Source: Bacteroidota bacterium (GTDB taxonomy: Bacteria; Bacteroidota; Bacteroidia; Flavobacteriales; Weeksellaceae). From it: a DNA stretch of 64,000 nucleotides. Below, piece after piece: positions 8,695-17,481 of this stretch. The number at the start of each line of letters is the position of its first letter. The first letter of the stretch is position 1. The position numbers and the translations under genes are program-made. The notes beneath the pieces were generated by a model that searched no databases, was not told the origin of the DNA, and saw only the letters and a program-made list of their open reading frames with translations. The stretch spans positions 135,441 to 199,440 of the forward strand of contig JAFAGO010000029.1 of NCBI GenBank assembly GCA_023422635.1. Reading direction: 5' to 3'.

Positions 8695-10506
8695 TTATTC
8701 TGATTTTGCAACTCTTTCTGCACGTTTTCTTTCTTCTTCAGAAAGAATTTTCTTTCTCATACGGATGAAGTTTGGTGTAACTTCGATTGCTTCATCACCT
8801 TGGATATATTCCATACATTCTTCAAGAGAGAATAAGATTTTTGGTGCAACACCTGTATCTTTATCTTTACCAGCAGCACGCATGTTGTTCAATTGTTTTG
8901 CTTCTACGATGTTTACTACAAGATCTCCTGGTTTGTTTTGTTCACCGATAATCATTCCAGTGTAAATTTCCTCACCTGGATCAACGAAGAATTTCCCTCT
9001 ATCTTGCAATTTTGCAATTGAATATTCTGTAGCTGGACCTGTAGTTTTGCTTACCAAAACGCCATTGTTTCTTCCTGGAATCGCTCCTTTGAAAGGTTTA
9101 TATTCAGAAAAACGGTGTGCCATAATTGCTTCACCTGCAGTTGCAGTAAGCATTTGAGAACGGAGTCCGATTAATCCTCGTGAAGGAATATCGAATTCCA
9201 TATGTTGCATTTCGCCTTTGGTTTCCATAATTAAAAGGTCCCCTTTTCTTTGTGTCGCCAAATCGATTACTTTAGAAGAATATTCATCTGGAACATCCAC
9301 TACCAAAGATTCATAAGGTTCTAATTTTTGACCATTTTCATCTTCTTTCAAGATTACTTGTGGCTGACCGATCGTCATTTCATACCCTTCTCTTCTCATT
9401 GTTTCAATTAAAACAGATAAGTGAAGAATACCTCTACCGAAAACTAGGAAAGTGTTCGCATCATCCGTTTGTTGAACTCTTAATGCTAAGTTTTTCTCTA
9501 ATTCTTTGGTTAATCTTTCTTTTAGGTGATTAGAAGTTACATACTTTCCATCTTTTCCAAAGAACGGTGAATTGTTGATGGAGAACGTCATGTTCAACGT
9601 TGGTTCATCAATAGCCGTTCTTTCCAAAGGTTCTGGATTTTCAAGATCTACGAAAGTATCACCAATTTGGAAAGCGTCAAAACCTACAACAGCACAAATA
9701 TCACCTGCACCAACTTCAGAAACTTTTTTCTTACCAAGACCTTCAAAAACGTATAATTCTTTTACTTTTCCTTTTACAATTTTGTCGCCTTCTTGTGCAA
9801 GACCAATCCATTGTCCTTCTTTTACGGAACCTCTCGCAACTTTACCGATCGCAATTCTTCCTAAGAAAGAAGAAAAATCAAGTGAAGTAATTTGCATTTG
9901 AAGGTTACCTTCTTCTACTTTTGGTTCAGGAACATATTCCAAAACACCATCCAAAATTGGAAGAATAGAATCGGTTGGTTCTAATGAAGTATTAAACCAT
10001 CCTTGTTTTGAAGAACCATAGAAAGTTGGGAAATCCAACTGTTCTTCTGTAGCATCCAAAGCAAAGAAAAGATCGAACACTTTATCGTGAACTTCTTCTG
10101 GACGGCAGTTTTCTTTATCTACTTTATTAATAACCACAATTGGTCTTAATCCTAATTGAAGCGCCTTTTGAAGTACAAATCTAGTTTGTGGCATTGGTCC
10201 TTCGAAAGCATCAACCAAAAGAATTACACCATCTGCCATTTTCAAAACACGTTCCACTTCACCACCAAAATCGGCGTGTCCTGGGGTATCGATAACATTA
10301 ATTTTGGTGTCTTTATAATTTACAGAGATGTTTTTAGAAAGAATGGTAATTCCTCTTTCTCTTTCCAAATCGTTGTTATCCATAATCAACTCTCCAGATT
10401 CCTGGTTTTCGCGGAAAATGTGTGTTGCATGAATAATCTTGTCCACCAAAGTTGTTTTACCATGGTCAACGTGAGCGATAATCGCGATATTTCTAATGTT
10501 TTGCAT
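8695..10506 (-). CDS. typA: Translational GTPase TypA/BipA
   Basis: 603 aa, normal family length. The GTPase motifs are clear: AHVDHGKTTL (G1, residues 11-20), RGITI (G2), DTPGHADFGGE (G3, about 68-78) and NKVD (G4, about 127-130). EF-G-like domains II, III and V and the TypA-specific C-terminal domain follow. TypA binds the 70S ribosome and assists 50S assembly and stress or low-temperature growth. The start is fixed by MQNIRNIAIIAHVDHGK and the promoter box 10525-10532. Own terminator downstream; probably monocistronic. Confidence 0.97.
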   Translation of the reverse strand: MQNIRNIAIIAHVDHGKTTLVDKIIHATHIFRENQESGELIMDNNDLERERGITILSKNISVNYKDTKINVIDTPGHADFGGEVERVLKMADGVILLVDAFEGPMPQTRFVLQKALQLGLRPIVVINKVDKENCRPEEVHDKVFDLFFALDATEEQLDFPTFYGSSKQGWFNTSLEPTDSILPILDGVLEYVPEPKVEEGNLQMQITSLDFSSFLGRIAIGKVARGSVKEGQWIGLAQEGDKIVKGKVKELYVFEGLGKKKVSEVGAGDICAVVGFDAFQIGDTFVDLENPEPLERTAIDEPTLNMTFSINNSPFFGKDGKYVTSNHLKERLTKELEKNLALRVQQTDDANTFLVFGRGILHLSVLIETMRREGYEMTIGQPQVILKEDENGQKLEPYESLVVDVPDEYSSKVIDLATQRKGDLLIMETKGEMQHMEFDIPSRGLIGLRSQMLTATAGEAIMAHRFSEYKPFKGAIPGRNNGVLVSKTTGPATEYSIAKLQDRGKFFVDPGEEIYTGMIIGEQNKPGDLVVNIVEAKQLNNMRAAGKDKDTGVAPKILFSLEECMEYIQGDEAIEVTPNFIRMRKKILSEEERKRAERVAKSE

Positions 10507-10524
10507 CGTGAATTTTTACGGGTG

Positions 10525-10532
10525 CAAAAGTA
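10525..10532 (-). promoter_or_regulatory. -7 promoter box of typA (TACTTTTG)
   Basis: TACTTTTG on the minus strand (perfect TAnnTTTG), 18 bp upstream of the typA ATG, giving a short leader of roughly 12 nt. Confidence 0.5.
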
Positions 10533-10619
10533 CATCTTTTTTGCGGAAAATCAATTTAATACAGATAATTTTTTAATAAAACACCGACTTCCCGTAATTT
10601 AATAGAAAACCGAGAATTA

Positions 10620-10994
10620 TTATAGACTTTTAATGAGATAAATGGAAAGCAAAATACCAACAACCAGCATTGCCAACGTAATCACTAAACTAAATGGCGA
10701 GCCGGATTGGTAATCGGCACGGTTAATTTCTTTCTGAATTCTTTTATAATTATAATACGAAAACACCACCATAACTGCACCAATTAACACGAGTGAAATA
10801 CCGATAATCCCAGAAAAACCTTGGTGATGTTGCACATCTTTCGCGTCCACCAATAATGTAAACTGCCGAACAAATAAAGAAAACTTAACCACAACAAATC
10901 CAAAACCCATTACGGCAATTGCCGTTCGAATCCATGCTAAAAAGGTTCGTTCGTTTGCTAAATGATCGGTTACATTTTTTGGTTTATTTTCCAT
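10620..10994 (-). CDS. DUF202/YidH-family small membrane protein
   Basis: 124 aa with the DUF202 signature near the N-terminus (DHLANERTFLAWIRTAIAVMG), followed by three hydrophobic segments at about residues 24-45, 63-83 and 99-120. YidH-type proteins are inner-membrane proteins of unknown molecular function. It is divergent from tex, with a 123-bp shared intergenic region, and ends about 110 bp before typA begins on the same strand. No clear -7 box was found for it. Confidence 0.88.
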   Translation of the reverse strand: MENKPKNVTDHLANERTFLAWIRTAIAVMGFGFVVVKFSLFVRQFTLLVDAKDVQHHQGFSGIIGISLVLIGAVMVVFSYYNYKRIQKEINRADYQSGSPFSLVITLAMLVVGILLSIYLIKSL

Positions 10995-11074
10995 ACATCA
11001 ACGATTAAAAGTTTAAAACTAATCATTTCCAAATTGAAAATGCACAAATAATTTTTAATTCTTAAAATTGAACT

Positions 11075-11082
11075 TATTTTTG
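11075..11082 (+). promoter_or_regulatory. -7 promoter box of tex (TATTTTTG)
   Basis: Perfect TAnnTTTG 35 bp upstream of the tex ATG. Confidence 0.5.
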
Positions 11083-11117
11083 CTCAAACAAAGAAAAAAA
11101 CAAGATAAAATTTACAA

Positions 11118-13238
11118 ATGACCGTAACTTCTTATATTCAACTCTATCAAAATATTTCTAATAAAAGCATTGATGCAACTTTAAAACTGCTTTACGAAGA
11201 TTGCACGATTCCGTTTATTTCTCGATACCGAAAAGATCAAACTGGAAATTTGGATGAAGTTCAAATTGAAAACATTTCCAAACTCAGCAAACAATTCGAT
11301 GAGATTGAAAAACGTAAAGCAAGTATTTTGAATTCCATTGAAGAACAAAATGCTTTAACTCCAGAATTAAAAGATAAAATTGAACATTCTTACGATTTAA
11401 AAGAATTGGAAGATTTCTATTTGCCTTTCAAAAAAAGAAAGAAAACCAAAGCAGATGCTGCTCGCGCAAAAGGATTAGAACCTTTGGCGAAAATCATCAT
11501 GAGCCAAAAATCCGACAATCTCTACTCTACCGTTTCAAGATTTACTTCAAAAGAAATTTCTGAAGATGAAGCTTTGCAAGGTGCAAGAGATATTATTGCT
11601 GAATGGCTAAATGAACATTTGTACATCCGAAAAAATCTGAGAAGATTGTATCAAAAAACAGCGCAAATCACTTCAAAAGTAGTCAAAGCGAAAAAAGAGG
11701 AAGAAGCCGCACAGAAATTCAGTCAATATTTTGAATGGCAAGAATCTTTAAATCGAATTCCTTCGCATAGATTGTTAGCAATTCTTCGTGCGGAACAAGA
11801 AGGTTTTGTAAAAGTGAATATTTCCGTTGAAAACGAAGAAGCATTTCAAATAATGGAAAGAGCGGTGATTAAAGGAAATTCTGAATCTGCTGAACAAATA
11901 TTTTTAGCCATAAAAGACAGTTTCAAGAGATTGCTCGATCCAGCGATTTCCAACGAAGTTTTGCAAGAAGCCAAAACCAAAGCCGACCAAAAATCGATTG
12001 AAGTTTTTGCGGCAAATTTAAAACAACTCCTCCTCGATTCTCCACTCGGTGAAAAACGAATCTTGGCGATAGATCCAGGTTATAGAACAGGTTGCAAAGT
12101 CGTTTGCTTAGATGAAAAAGGCGATTTACTCCACAACGAAACCATTTTTCCGCACGCTCCACAAAACGAATCTGGAATGGCGATGAAGAAAATTCGTTCA
12201 ATGGTGAGTTCTTATAAAATTGAAGCGATTTCGATCGGAAATGGAACGGCAAGTCGTGAAACAGAATTCTTCATCAAGAAAATTGCGTTTGATCAACCCA
12301 TTCAGGTTTTTGTGGTTTCCGAAGCGGGCGCGTCTGTTTATTCAGCGAGTAAAATTGCGAGAGATGAATTTCCGAATTATGATGTTACGGTTCGCGGTGC
12401 GGTTTCGATTGGACGAAGACTTGCTGATCCTTTGGCTGAACTCGTGAAAATTGATCCAAAATCGATTGGTGTTGGACAATATCAGCACGATGTCGATCAA
12501 AATTTATTGAAAGCGGAACTTGATTCGACTACAATGAGCTGTGTAAATGCAGTCGGAATTAATTTGAATACTGCGAGTAAATCCTTATTAAGTTACGTTT
12601 CGGGAATCGGTGATAAACTTGCCGAAAACATTGTGAAATATCGTTCGGAAAACGGTTCATTTGAAAGCAGAAACGAATTGAAAAAAGTTCCAAGAGTGGG
12701 CGAAAAAGCGTATCAACAAGCAGCAGCGTTCATTCGAATTAAAAATGGGAAAAATCCTTTGGACGATTCTGCAGTTCATCCTGAAGCATATTCGATTGTT
12801 CAAAAAATGGCAAAAGATTTAGGTTTGAAAGTGAAAGAATTGATTTCTAACGCTGAAAAAATTAAAAGCATCAAACCTGCAGATTACGCTACTACAGAAA
12901 TTGGAATTTTAGGAATTGAAGATATTTTGAAAGAGCTTTTAAAACCTGGTTTAGACCCAAGAAAAGCGGCAAAAATATTCGAATTTGATTCTTCTATAAA
13001 ATCCATAAAAGATTTAAAAACAGGAATGATACTTCCTGGAATTGTGAATAACATTACCGCTTTCGGATGTTTCGTCGATTTAGGAATTAAAGAAAGTGGA
13101 CTCGTTCATATTTCTCAACTCAAAGAAGGTTTTGTTTCTGATGTGAATGAAGTAGTAAAACTCCAGCAACACGTAAAAGTAAAAGTCACAGAAATTGATG
13201 AAGCCAGAAAGCGAATTCAGTTGAGTATGATTCTGTAA
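11118..13238 (+). CDS. tex: Tex-family RNA-binding transcription accessory protein
   Basis: 706 aa. Tex N-terminal helical region (about 1-190), an RNase H-fold YqgF-like domain opening with ILAIDPGYRTGCKVVCLD at about residue 315, helix-hairpin-helix repeats (VSGIGDKLAENIV ... KVPRVGEKAYQQA, about 490-545) and a C-terminal S1 domain (MILPGIVNNITAFGCFVDLG, about 635-706). Tex binds nucleic acids and is linked to transcription and ribosome function; the YqgF fold normally lacks nuclease residues. The C-terminus stops just after the S1 domain, so the long tail seen in some proteobacterial Tex proteins is absent. Followed 47 bp later by the dehydrogenase gene on the same strand. Confidence 0.95.
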   Translation: MTVTSYIQLYQNISNKSIDATLKLLYEDCTIPFISRYRKDQTGNLDEVQIENISKLSKQFDEIEKRKASILNSIEEQNALTPELKDKIEHSYDLKELEDFYLPFKKRKKTKADAARAKGLEPLAKIIMSQKSDNLYSTVSRFTSKEISEDEALQGARDIIAEWLNEHLYIRKNLRRLYQKTAQITSKVVKAKKEEEAAQKFSQYFEWQESLNRIPSHRLLAILRAEQEGFVKVNISVENEEAFQIMERAVIKGNSESAEQIFLAIKDSFKRLLDPAISNEVLQEAKTKADQKSIEVFAANLKQLLLDSPLGEKRILAIDPGYRTGCKVVCLDEKGDLLHNETIFPHAPQNESGMAMKKIRSMVSSYKIEAISIGNGTASRETEFFIKKIAFDQPIQVFVVSEAGASVYSASKIARDEFPNYDVTVRGAVSIGRRLADPLAELVKIDPKSIGVGQYQHDVDQNLLKAELDSTTMSCVNAVGINLNTASKSLLSYVSGIGDKLAENIVKYRSENGSFESRNELKKVPRVGEKAYQQAAAFIRIKNGKNPLDDSAVHPEAYSIVQKMAKDLGLKVKELISNAEKIKSIKPADYATTEIGILGIEDILKELLKPGLDPRKAAKIFEFDSSIKSIKDLKTGMILPGIVNNITAFGCFVDLGIKESGLVHISQLKEGFVSDVNEVVKLQQHVKVKVTEIDEARKRIQLSMIL

Positions 13239-13285
13239 ATTCAACATTAAAAAGAAGAAATTAATAATCATCGAAAACATCAAAA

Positions 13286-14167
13286 ATGGAAACATTAAAT
13301 ACGTCAATTTGTTTCGGAATTTTATATCCCGGCGATATGGGACAAGCGATTGCAAAAGAACTTTTGTTGCACAATTACAAGGTAATTACCGCAAGTGAAG
13401 GCAGATCGGAATCCACAAAAAAAAGAATTTCAGAAATAGGAATCACTGATGTAAAAGCGGTAAAAAATGTTGTAGAACAGGCAGATTACATTCTGAATTT
13501 AACCAATGCGGCAAGCAGTGTAGCAATTGCACAATTGGTGGCAAAAGAAATTGAATTCACGAAAAGAAAGCCCATTTACGTGGATTTAAATTCAAACAAT
13601 CCGAAAACAGCTTTGCAGATTAAAGCTTGTTTTGATGAAGTGGATTCTCATTTTATCAATGCAGCAGTTTTAGGAATTCCGAACAACGTGAAAGAAACGG
13701 CGAAAATAATTGTTAGTGGAAAAAATACGGAAGCGCTCATTCATCATTTATCTGTTGCGCTACAAGTAAAAAATGTGGGAGAAGATATAGAATCGGCATC
13801 CGCTTTTAAATTGTTGTTTGCAATGGTGAACAAGGCAATTTGCGGACTTTTTTTCGAAACGATGCTTGCCGCTTCTCATTACGGATTTCTTGAAGAATTG
13901 AACGACGAATTGCAAGATTTTTTACCGGGAACCTATCAAGATTTAATTAAAACCTCAACGACTTATCCGAAACATATCAAACGTCGTATTCCTGAAATGA
14001 CAGAATTGCAAGAAATGCTTGAAGGCGAAAATCTAGAAGCCAATTTTGCAAAATCCACCAAACGTATTTTAAAAATAGTAGATGAATCGGGAATAATGGA
14101 AGGAAAAAATCCAAAAACGGTTCGAGAAGTTTTTTCTTATTTCAATGAAATTAAACCAAAAGAATAG
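13286..14167 (+). CDS. NAD(P)-binding 6-phosphogluconate/3-hydroxyisobutyrate dehydrogenase-like protein (DUF1932 type)
   Basis: 293 aa. An N-terminal Rossmann fold starts near residue 9 with GILYPGDMGQAIAKELL, which replaces the usual GLGxMG by a variant with Tyr-Pro-Gly-Asp. The middle is a beta-hydroxyacid-dehydrogenase-like region, and the C-terminal part (about 190-260, SAFKLLFAMVNKAICGLFFE) resembles the helical DUF1932 domain. Members reduce or oxidise small hydroxy acids, but the substrate is not predictable here. It follows tex by 47 bp and ends 17 bp before a MITE, so the MITE may affect its mRNA end. Specific enzyme assignment is not supported. Confidence 0.75.
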   Translation: METLNTSICFGILYPGDMGQAIAKELLLHNYKVITASEGRSESTKKRISEIGITDVKAVKNVVEQADYILNLTNAASSVAIAQLVAKEIEFTKRKPIYVDLNSNNPKTALQIKACFDEVDSHFINAAVLGIPNNVKETAKIIVSGKNTEALIHHLSVALQVKNVGEDIESASAFKLLFAMVNKAICGLFFETMLAASHYGFLEELNDELQDFLPGTYQDLIKTSTTYPKHIKRRIPEMTELQEMLEGENLEANFAKSTKRILKIVDESGIMEGKNPKTVREVFSYFNEIKPKE

Positions 14168-14181
14168 TTTTGAAAATCCTT

Positions 14182-14379
14182 TAAGAGCCTATTTAAATTT
14201 TATTGCTAATAATTTTTATAGGTATTTTGAGATGGATTATTTGCTTCATATTTGCAGATTTAGCGGGCTAAATCAAAAATGGAAAGTAAAAAATACGCTC
14301 AAAAGAGCATTAAAATTTAGCAAAGATGATTTCCTGAGGCCGTATAAAAAATTTCGATAAAATTTTAAACAGGTTCTAA
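14182..14379. mobile_element. 192-bp MITE with IS5-type ends and TAA target duplication
   Basis: Terminal inverted repeats GAGCCTATTTAAATTTTAT (from 14185) and, on the other strand, GAACCTGTTTAAAATTTTAT (from 14376), with TAA directly duplicated at 14182-14184 and 14377-14379. A TNA duplication and GAGCCTGTTTAAA-like ends are typical of the IS5 superfamily (IS1031-type). The interior has no transposase and contains two perfect hairpins, GATTTAGC/GCTAAATC at 14257-14274 and GCTC/GAGC at 14297-14308. A 71-codon open frame across it (14145-14360) has no recognisable protein features and is treated as fortuitous. Element body 14185-14376. Confidence 0.75.
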
Positions 14380-14393
14380 ATTCAAAAAAAATA

Positions 14394-14426
14394 AAATCGC
14401 TCAGAATTTTGCACTCTGAGCGATTT
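14394..14426. terminator. Bidirectional Rho-independent terminator
   Basis: AAATCGCTCAGA / TCTGAGCGATTT form a perfect 12-bp stem with a 9-nt loop, T-rich on the minus side. It lies between the MITE and the convergent DASS carrier gene, and ends transcription of the carrier operon. Confidence 0.8.
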
Positions 14427-14484
14427 CTATTAAACTATTATTGATTGACGATGCAATAATGATTTTTTCATTTTTAAATTATGA

Positions 14485-15885
14485 TTAAAAAAGTCCGATT
14501 GCTTTCCACCAAAGTGAACCTACGGTTACCCAAATAAAGATGATGAGTAAACTCATAAAGAAACCGATTTTCCACCAAGTTACAAGCGGAACGTAATTGG
14601 TTCCGTACAAAATTGGCGCTGGACCACTTGAATAATGGGTGATCGACATATTCAAATTACTGAAGAATGCGAACAATAAAACGGTAGGAATTGCGGGCGC
14701 ACCAGCGGCAATCGCAATTGTTACGAAAATCGTGTACATTGCACTGATATGTGCAATCGCACTTGCCATCATATAATGGATGTAATAGTACACGAGCAGC
14801 AGTACAGCGAGCATTGGCAACCAAGCCATTCCTTGAACAGTTTCTGCCATAAAATTTCCAAACCAAGGGATAAAACCTAATTTATTTAATTGTCCGGCAA
14901 GCGTCATCAAAATTGCAAACCAAACAATCGTGTGCCACGCTTCTTTTTCCGCAATAACATCGTTCCACTCTAACGCTCTGGAAACCAACAAGAAACTCAA
15001 ACCAATAAATGCAATTAAAGTAGCATCAATATTTAAAGTATTTCCAAGAACCCAGAAAATTACAAGGAACAAAAATACGGCAAGAACGATCCATTCATTT
15101 CTGGTCATTTTTCCCATTTCTTGCAATTTCACTTTTGCAAGTGCTTTCATTTCTGGCGTTTTTTTCAATTCTGGTGGATAAAAACGATACAAAACGTAAG
15201 GAATTACCACCAAAGAAATTAAACCAGGAACAATTGCTGCAAGCGCCCAATCCATCCAAGTGATGGTGTAGCCCATTCCTTTTGCGAATTCGGTAATCAT
15301 TGGATTTCCTGCCATTGATGTCATAAACATCGCACAAGTAATTGCATTACATTGAAAAATACATTGTACTAAGAAAGCACCAATTCTTTTTTCGGTTCCT
15401 TGTTCTGGAGTTGATTCATACGCTTCTGAAATAGATCGAAAAAGCGGTGTAATAATTCCACCACAACGAGCAGATGTAGAAGGCATTGCAGGCGCGAAAA
15501 GCAAATCCGTCATCACCAATCCATAAGAAAGACCAAGTGTGCTATTCCCTAACTTGTTGATAAATAAATATCCGACTCTTCGCCCAAATCCTGTTTTAAT
15601 AAATCCACGCGAGATAAAAAATGCACAAGCAATCATCCAAATTGTTGAATTTCCAAAACCTTTTAAGGCATCTTCTAAAGGAACAATTCCTAAAACAACA
15701 ACGACGGTTAAACTGAAAATTGCCATCGCTCCCAATGGATAGGGAGATAAAATTAAGCCAATTACTGTGGCTACAAAAATTGCCATTAAGTGCCAAGCAT
15801 TTGCACTTACTCCTTCCGGTGCTGGTATGAAATACAGTACGACTCCTATCAGAATCACCAGCAAAAACTTTGTTAAACTATTCAT
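14485..15885 (-). CDS. DASS/SLC13-type anion:sodium symporter
   Basis: 466 aa with about 12 hydrophobic segments and two related halves. The substrate/sodium-binding loop regions are visible as MPSTSARCGGIITPL (about 133-147) and FMTSMAGNPMITEF (about 187-200) in the first half. The DASS family imports di- and tricarboxylates, and CitT-like members exchange them. It is 34 bp downstream of a porin gene on the same strand, so the two likely form an uptake unit: porin in the outer membrane, carrier in the inner membrane. The substrate is not readable from sequence; C4-dicarboxylates, citrate or another anion are possible. Confidence 0.88.
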   Translation of the reverse strand: MNSLTKFLLVILIGVVLYFIPAPEGVSANAWHLMAIFVATVIGLILSPYPLGAMAIFSLTVVVVLGIVPLEDALKGFGNSTIWMIACAFFISRGFIKTGFGRRVGYLFINKLGNSTLGLSYGLVMTDLLFAPAMPSTSARCGGIITPLFRSISEAYESTPEQGTEKRIGAFLVQCIFQCNAITCAMFMTSMAGNPMITEFAKGMGYTITWMDWALAAIVPGLISLVVIPYVLYRFYPPELKKTPEMKALAKVKLQEMGKMTRNEWIVLAVFLFLVIFWVLGNTLNIDATLIAFIGLSFLLVSRALEWNDVIAEKEAWHTIVWFAILMTLAGQLNKLGFIPWFGNFMAETVQGMAWLPMLAVLLLVYYYIHYMMASAIAHISAMYTIFVTIAIAAGAPAIPTVLLFAFFSNLNMSITHYSSGPAPILYGTNYVPLVTWWKIGFFMSLLIIFIWVTVGSLWWKAIGLF

Positions 15886-15919
15886 ATCATTAATTTCTAA
15901 TTTTCTAAATTAATCAAGT

Positions 15920-17068
15920 TTAAAACTTGAATTGGAACTGCGAAAACAGGTAATTAGTATTGTACATGGAAGTGTTTTCGTAGGTATTTTTATAACGATC
16001 GAATACAAAACCTACGCTTAACCTTGCGGCGTAATTATCTGCCAACAAAATAGACATCATTGGAGTGATGGTTTCGCGAGGATTATTCAATGTTTTTAAT
16101 TTTTCAAAATATTCGTATCGGGCGGAAACTTCAATTCCGCGAATTCTTGGTTTGTTCAAATTGTAGGTTAATCTTGGCGTAAAATAAAAACCTGCCATTC
16201 GGAAATCATCCAACGATTTATTTTCGATTGTAGACGCATTAAATTGATTAAAGTTTGTTCCGTTTTTATATTCCGCATCCATTGCAAAGTTCCATTTATC
16301 CGTAATTGGACTAATAAATTCAGCATCGATTCCGTAGGCGTTTGCTTTTTGATTTTTATAATTGGTAAATCCACCATTTACTCCAATTTTCAGTTTTTTG
16401 AAAAACTTATAATCAATTCGCGCGGTGACATCTTTACTTTTATCGTTATCTCCGGTTTTGTTTTTGCCATTTCCGTTCACGGCAGAGATGTAATAATTAA
16501 GCGGAATTCCTTTTTTGGAAAGTGAACCTGTAAGCGCAACTCCTAATTGAAAGCTTTGCCAACCATTCTTCCCAAATTCATCGTAATTATTCGACCACAC
16601 GTAGGATTTGTTGAATTCGTAAGGGTACAAATCTTCTAAACCGAAATACGGACGAAACTGCCCAACTTGTATATTAATGTAAGAATTGTATTCGTATCTA
16701 ATAAAAGCGTTTTCTAAAACTCTGGTTTGTGGATCGTTTTTAAAATCAGCCAAATTCACCAAAACCGTAGCGCTAATTTTGTCGTTAAGTTGGTATTTTC
16801 CTGAAACACGAACATAACGTAGAAAAGTTCCATCGTAAGAATCGACTCCTTCAGAATTGTGTAGCCCATTCATATCCACATTATGTGTTAAAGACGATTT
16901 GTATTCCGCCACAAATAAAGCACCCATTTTAAATCCTTTTTTGTAGAACGAATAATTTGATATGGTGTCTTTTTTCTCTTCTTTTTCTTCTTTATCTTGA
17001 GAATAATAAAAACTTGGCGTTGCCACCATAAATAAAATTAAAAACAACTGAAGATAATTGGTATTCAT
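15920..17068 (-). CDS. Outer-membrane porin (phosphate-selective porin O/P-like)
   Basis: 382 aa. A signal peptide ends FYYSQ at about residue 24, then an acidic/Lys linker (DKEEKEEKKD) precedes a beta-barrel of alternating strands with a final aromatic strand ending FQFKF, the usual C-terminal beta signal. It resembles OprO/OprP-type anion-selective porins by strand pattern (for example QVGQFRPYFGLEDLYPYEFN). It precedes the DASS carrier gene in the same operon, which suggests a shared substrate. A promoter box sits at 17131-17138. It could also be a general porin; the selectivity is inference. Confidence 0.8.
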   Translation of the reverse strand: MNTNYLQLFLILFMVATPSFYYSQDKEEKEEKKDTISNYSFYKKGFKMGALFVAEYKSSLTHNVDMNGLHNSEGVDSYDGTFLRYVRVSGKYQLNDKISATVLVNLADFKNDPQTRVLENAFIRYEYNSYINIQVGQFRPYFGLEDLYPYEFNKSYVWSNNYDEFGKNGWQSFQLGVALTGSLSKKGIPLNYYISAVNGNGKNKTGDNDKSKDVTARIDYKFFKKLKIGVNGGFTNYKNQKANAYGIDAEFISPITDKWNFAMDAEYKNGTNFNQFNASTIENKSLDDFRMAGFYFTPRLTYNLNKPRIRGIEVSARYEYFEKLKTLNNPRETITPMMSILLADNYAARLSVGFVFDRYKNTYENTSMYNTNYLFSQFQFKF

Positions 17069-17420
17069 GATAACTGGTATTCGTTAAACGTTCTATAAAT
17101 ATCTTTTAAAAAGGATCATAAATCGCTCAACAAATGTAGCAGTATCTCATAAGGATATCATGATTTTGGAATTGATATTTCTCATCAGAAAATATGTGTT
17201 TTGTCATGATTTTTTAAATGATTTTTCTGTAAATGCGGTATTTCAAAATAAGAAGATAAACAACGAAAGTAACAAGATTTTATCAAAACCCTACACAAAC
17301 GAACTAAAAACGAAAACTTATATAAAATTTTAACTTATATTATACTTCTTTAAACATTGAAGTTTTATTGAGTAAAAATGGTAATTTATTACATAAAACT
17401 AAATTATATCGTTAAAAATA
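17069..17420. promoter_or_regulatory. Upstream region of the porin/DASS operon
   Basis: AT-rich non-coding stretch of 350 bp between the porin start and the next terminator. It contains a perfect TACATTTG box on the minus strand at 17131-17138, about 63 bp before the porin ATG, and an imperfect dyad around 17175-17195 (ATATTT...GAAAATAT) that could be an operator. Nothing else recognisable was seen. Confidence 0.4.
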
Positions 17421-17453
17421 AAAACGGATTACCTATTGCAGACAATCCGTTTT
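17421..17453 (-). terminator. Rho-independent terminator of the siderophore receptor gene
   Basis: AAAACGGATT / AATCCGTTTT perfect 10-bp stem with a 13-nt loop, about 30 bp after the receptor stop codon. Confidence 0.75.
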
Positions 17454-17481
17454 GTATGGTAAAAAATAATTCTTTACACTA

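Noticed and set aside
10156..10602. 148-codon rightward frame over the start of typA
   Set aside because: Antisense to the highly conserved GTPase domain and to the typA promoter.
13239..13285. Separate promoter for the dehydrogenase gene
   Set aside because: The 47-bp gap after tex has no TAnnTTTG box, so co-transcription with tex is simpler.
14145..14360. 71-codon open frame over the MITE
   Set aside because: It overlaps the dehydrogenase stop, lies mostly inside the MITE and has no domain, promoter or protein-like composition.
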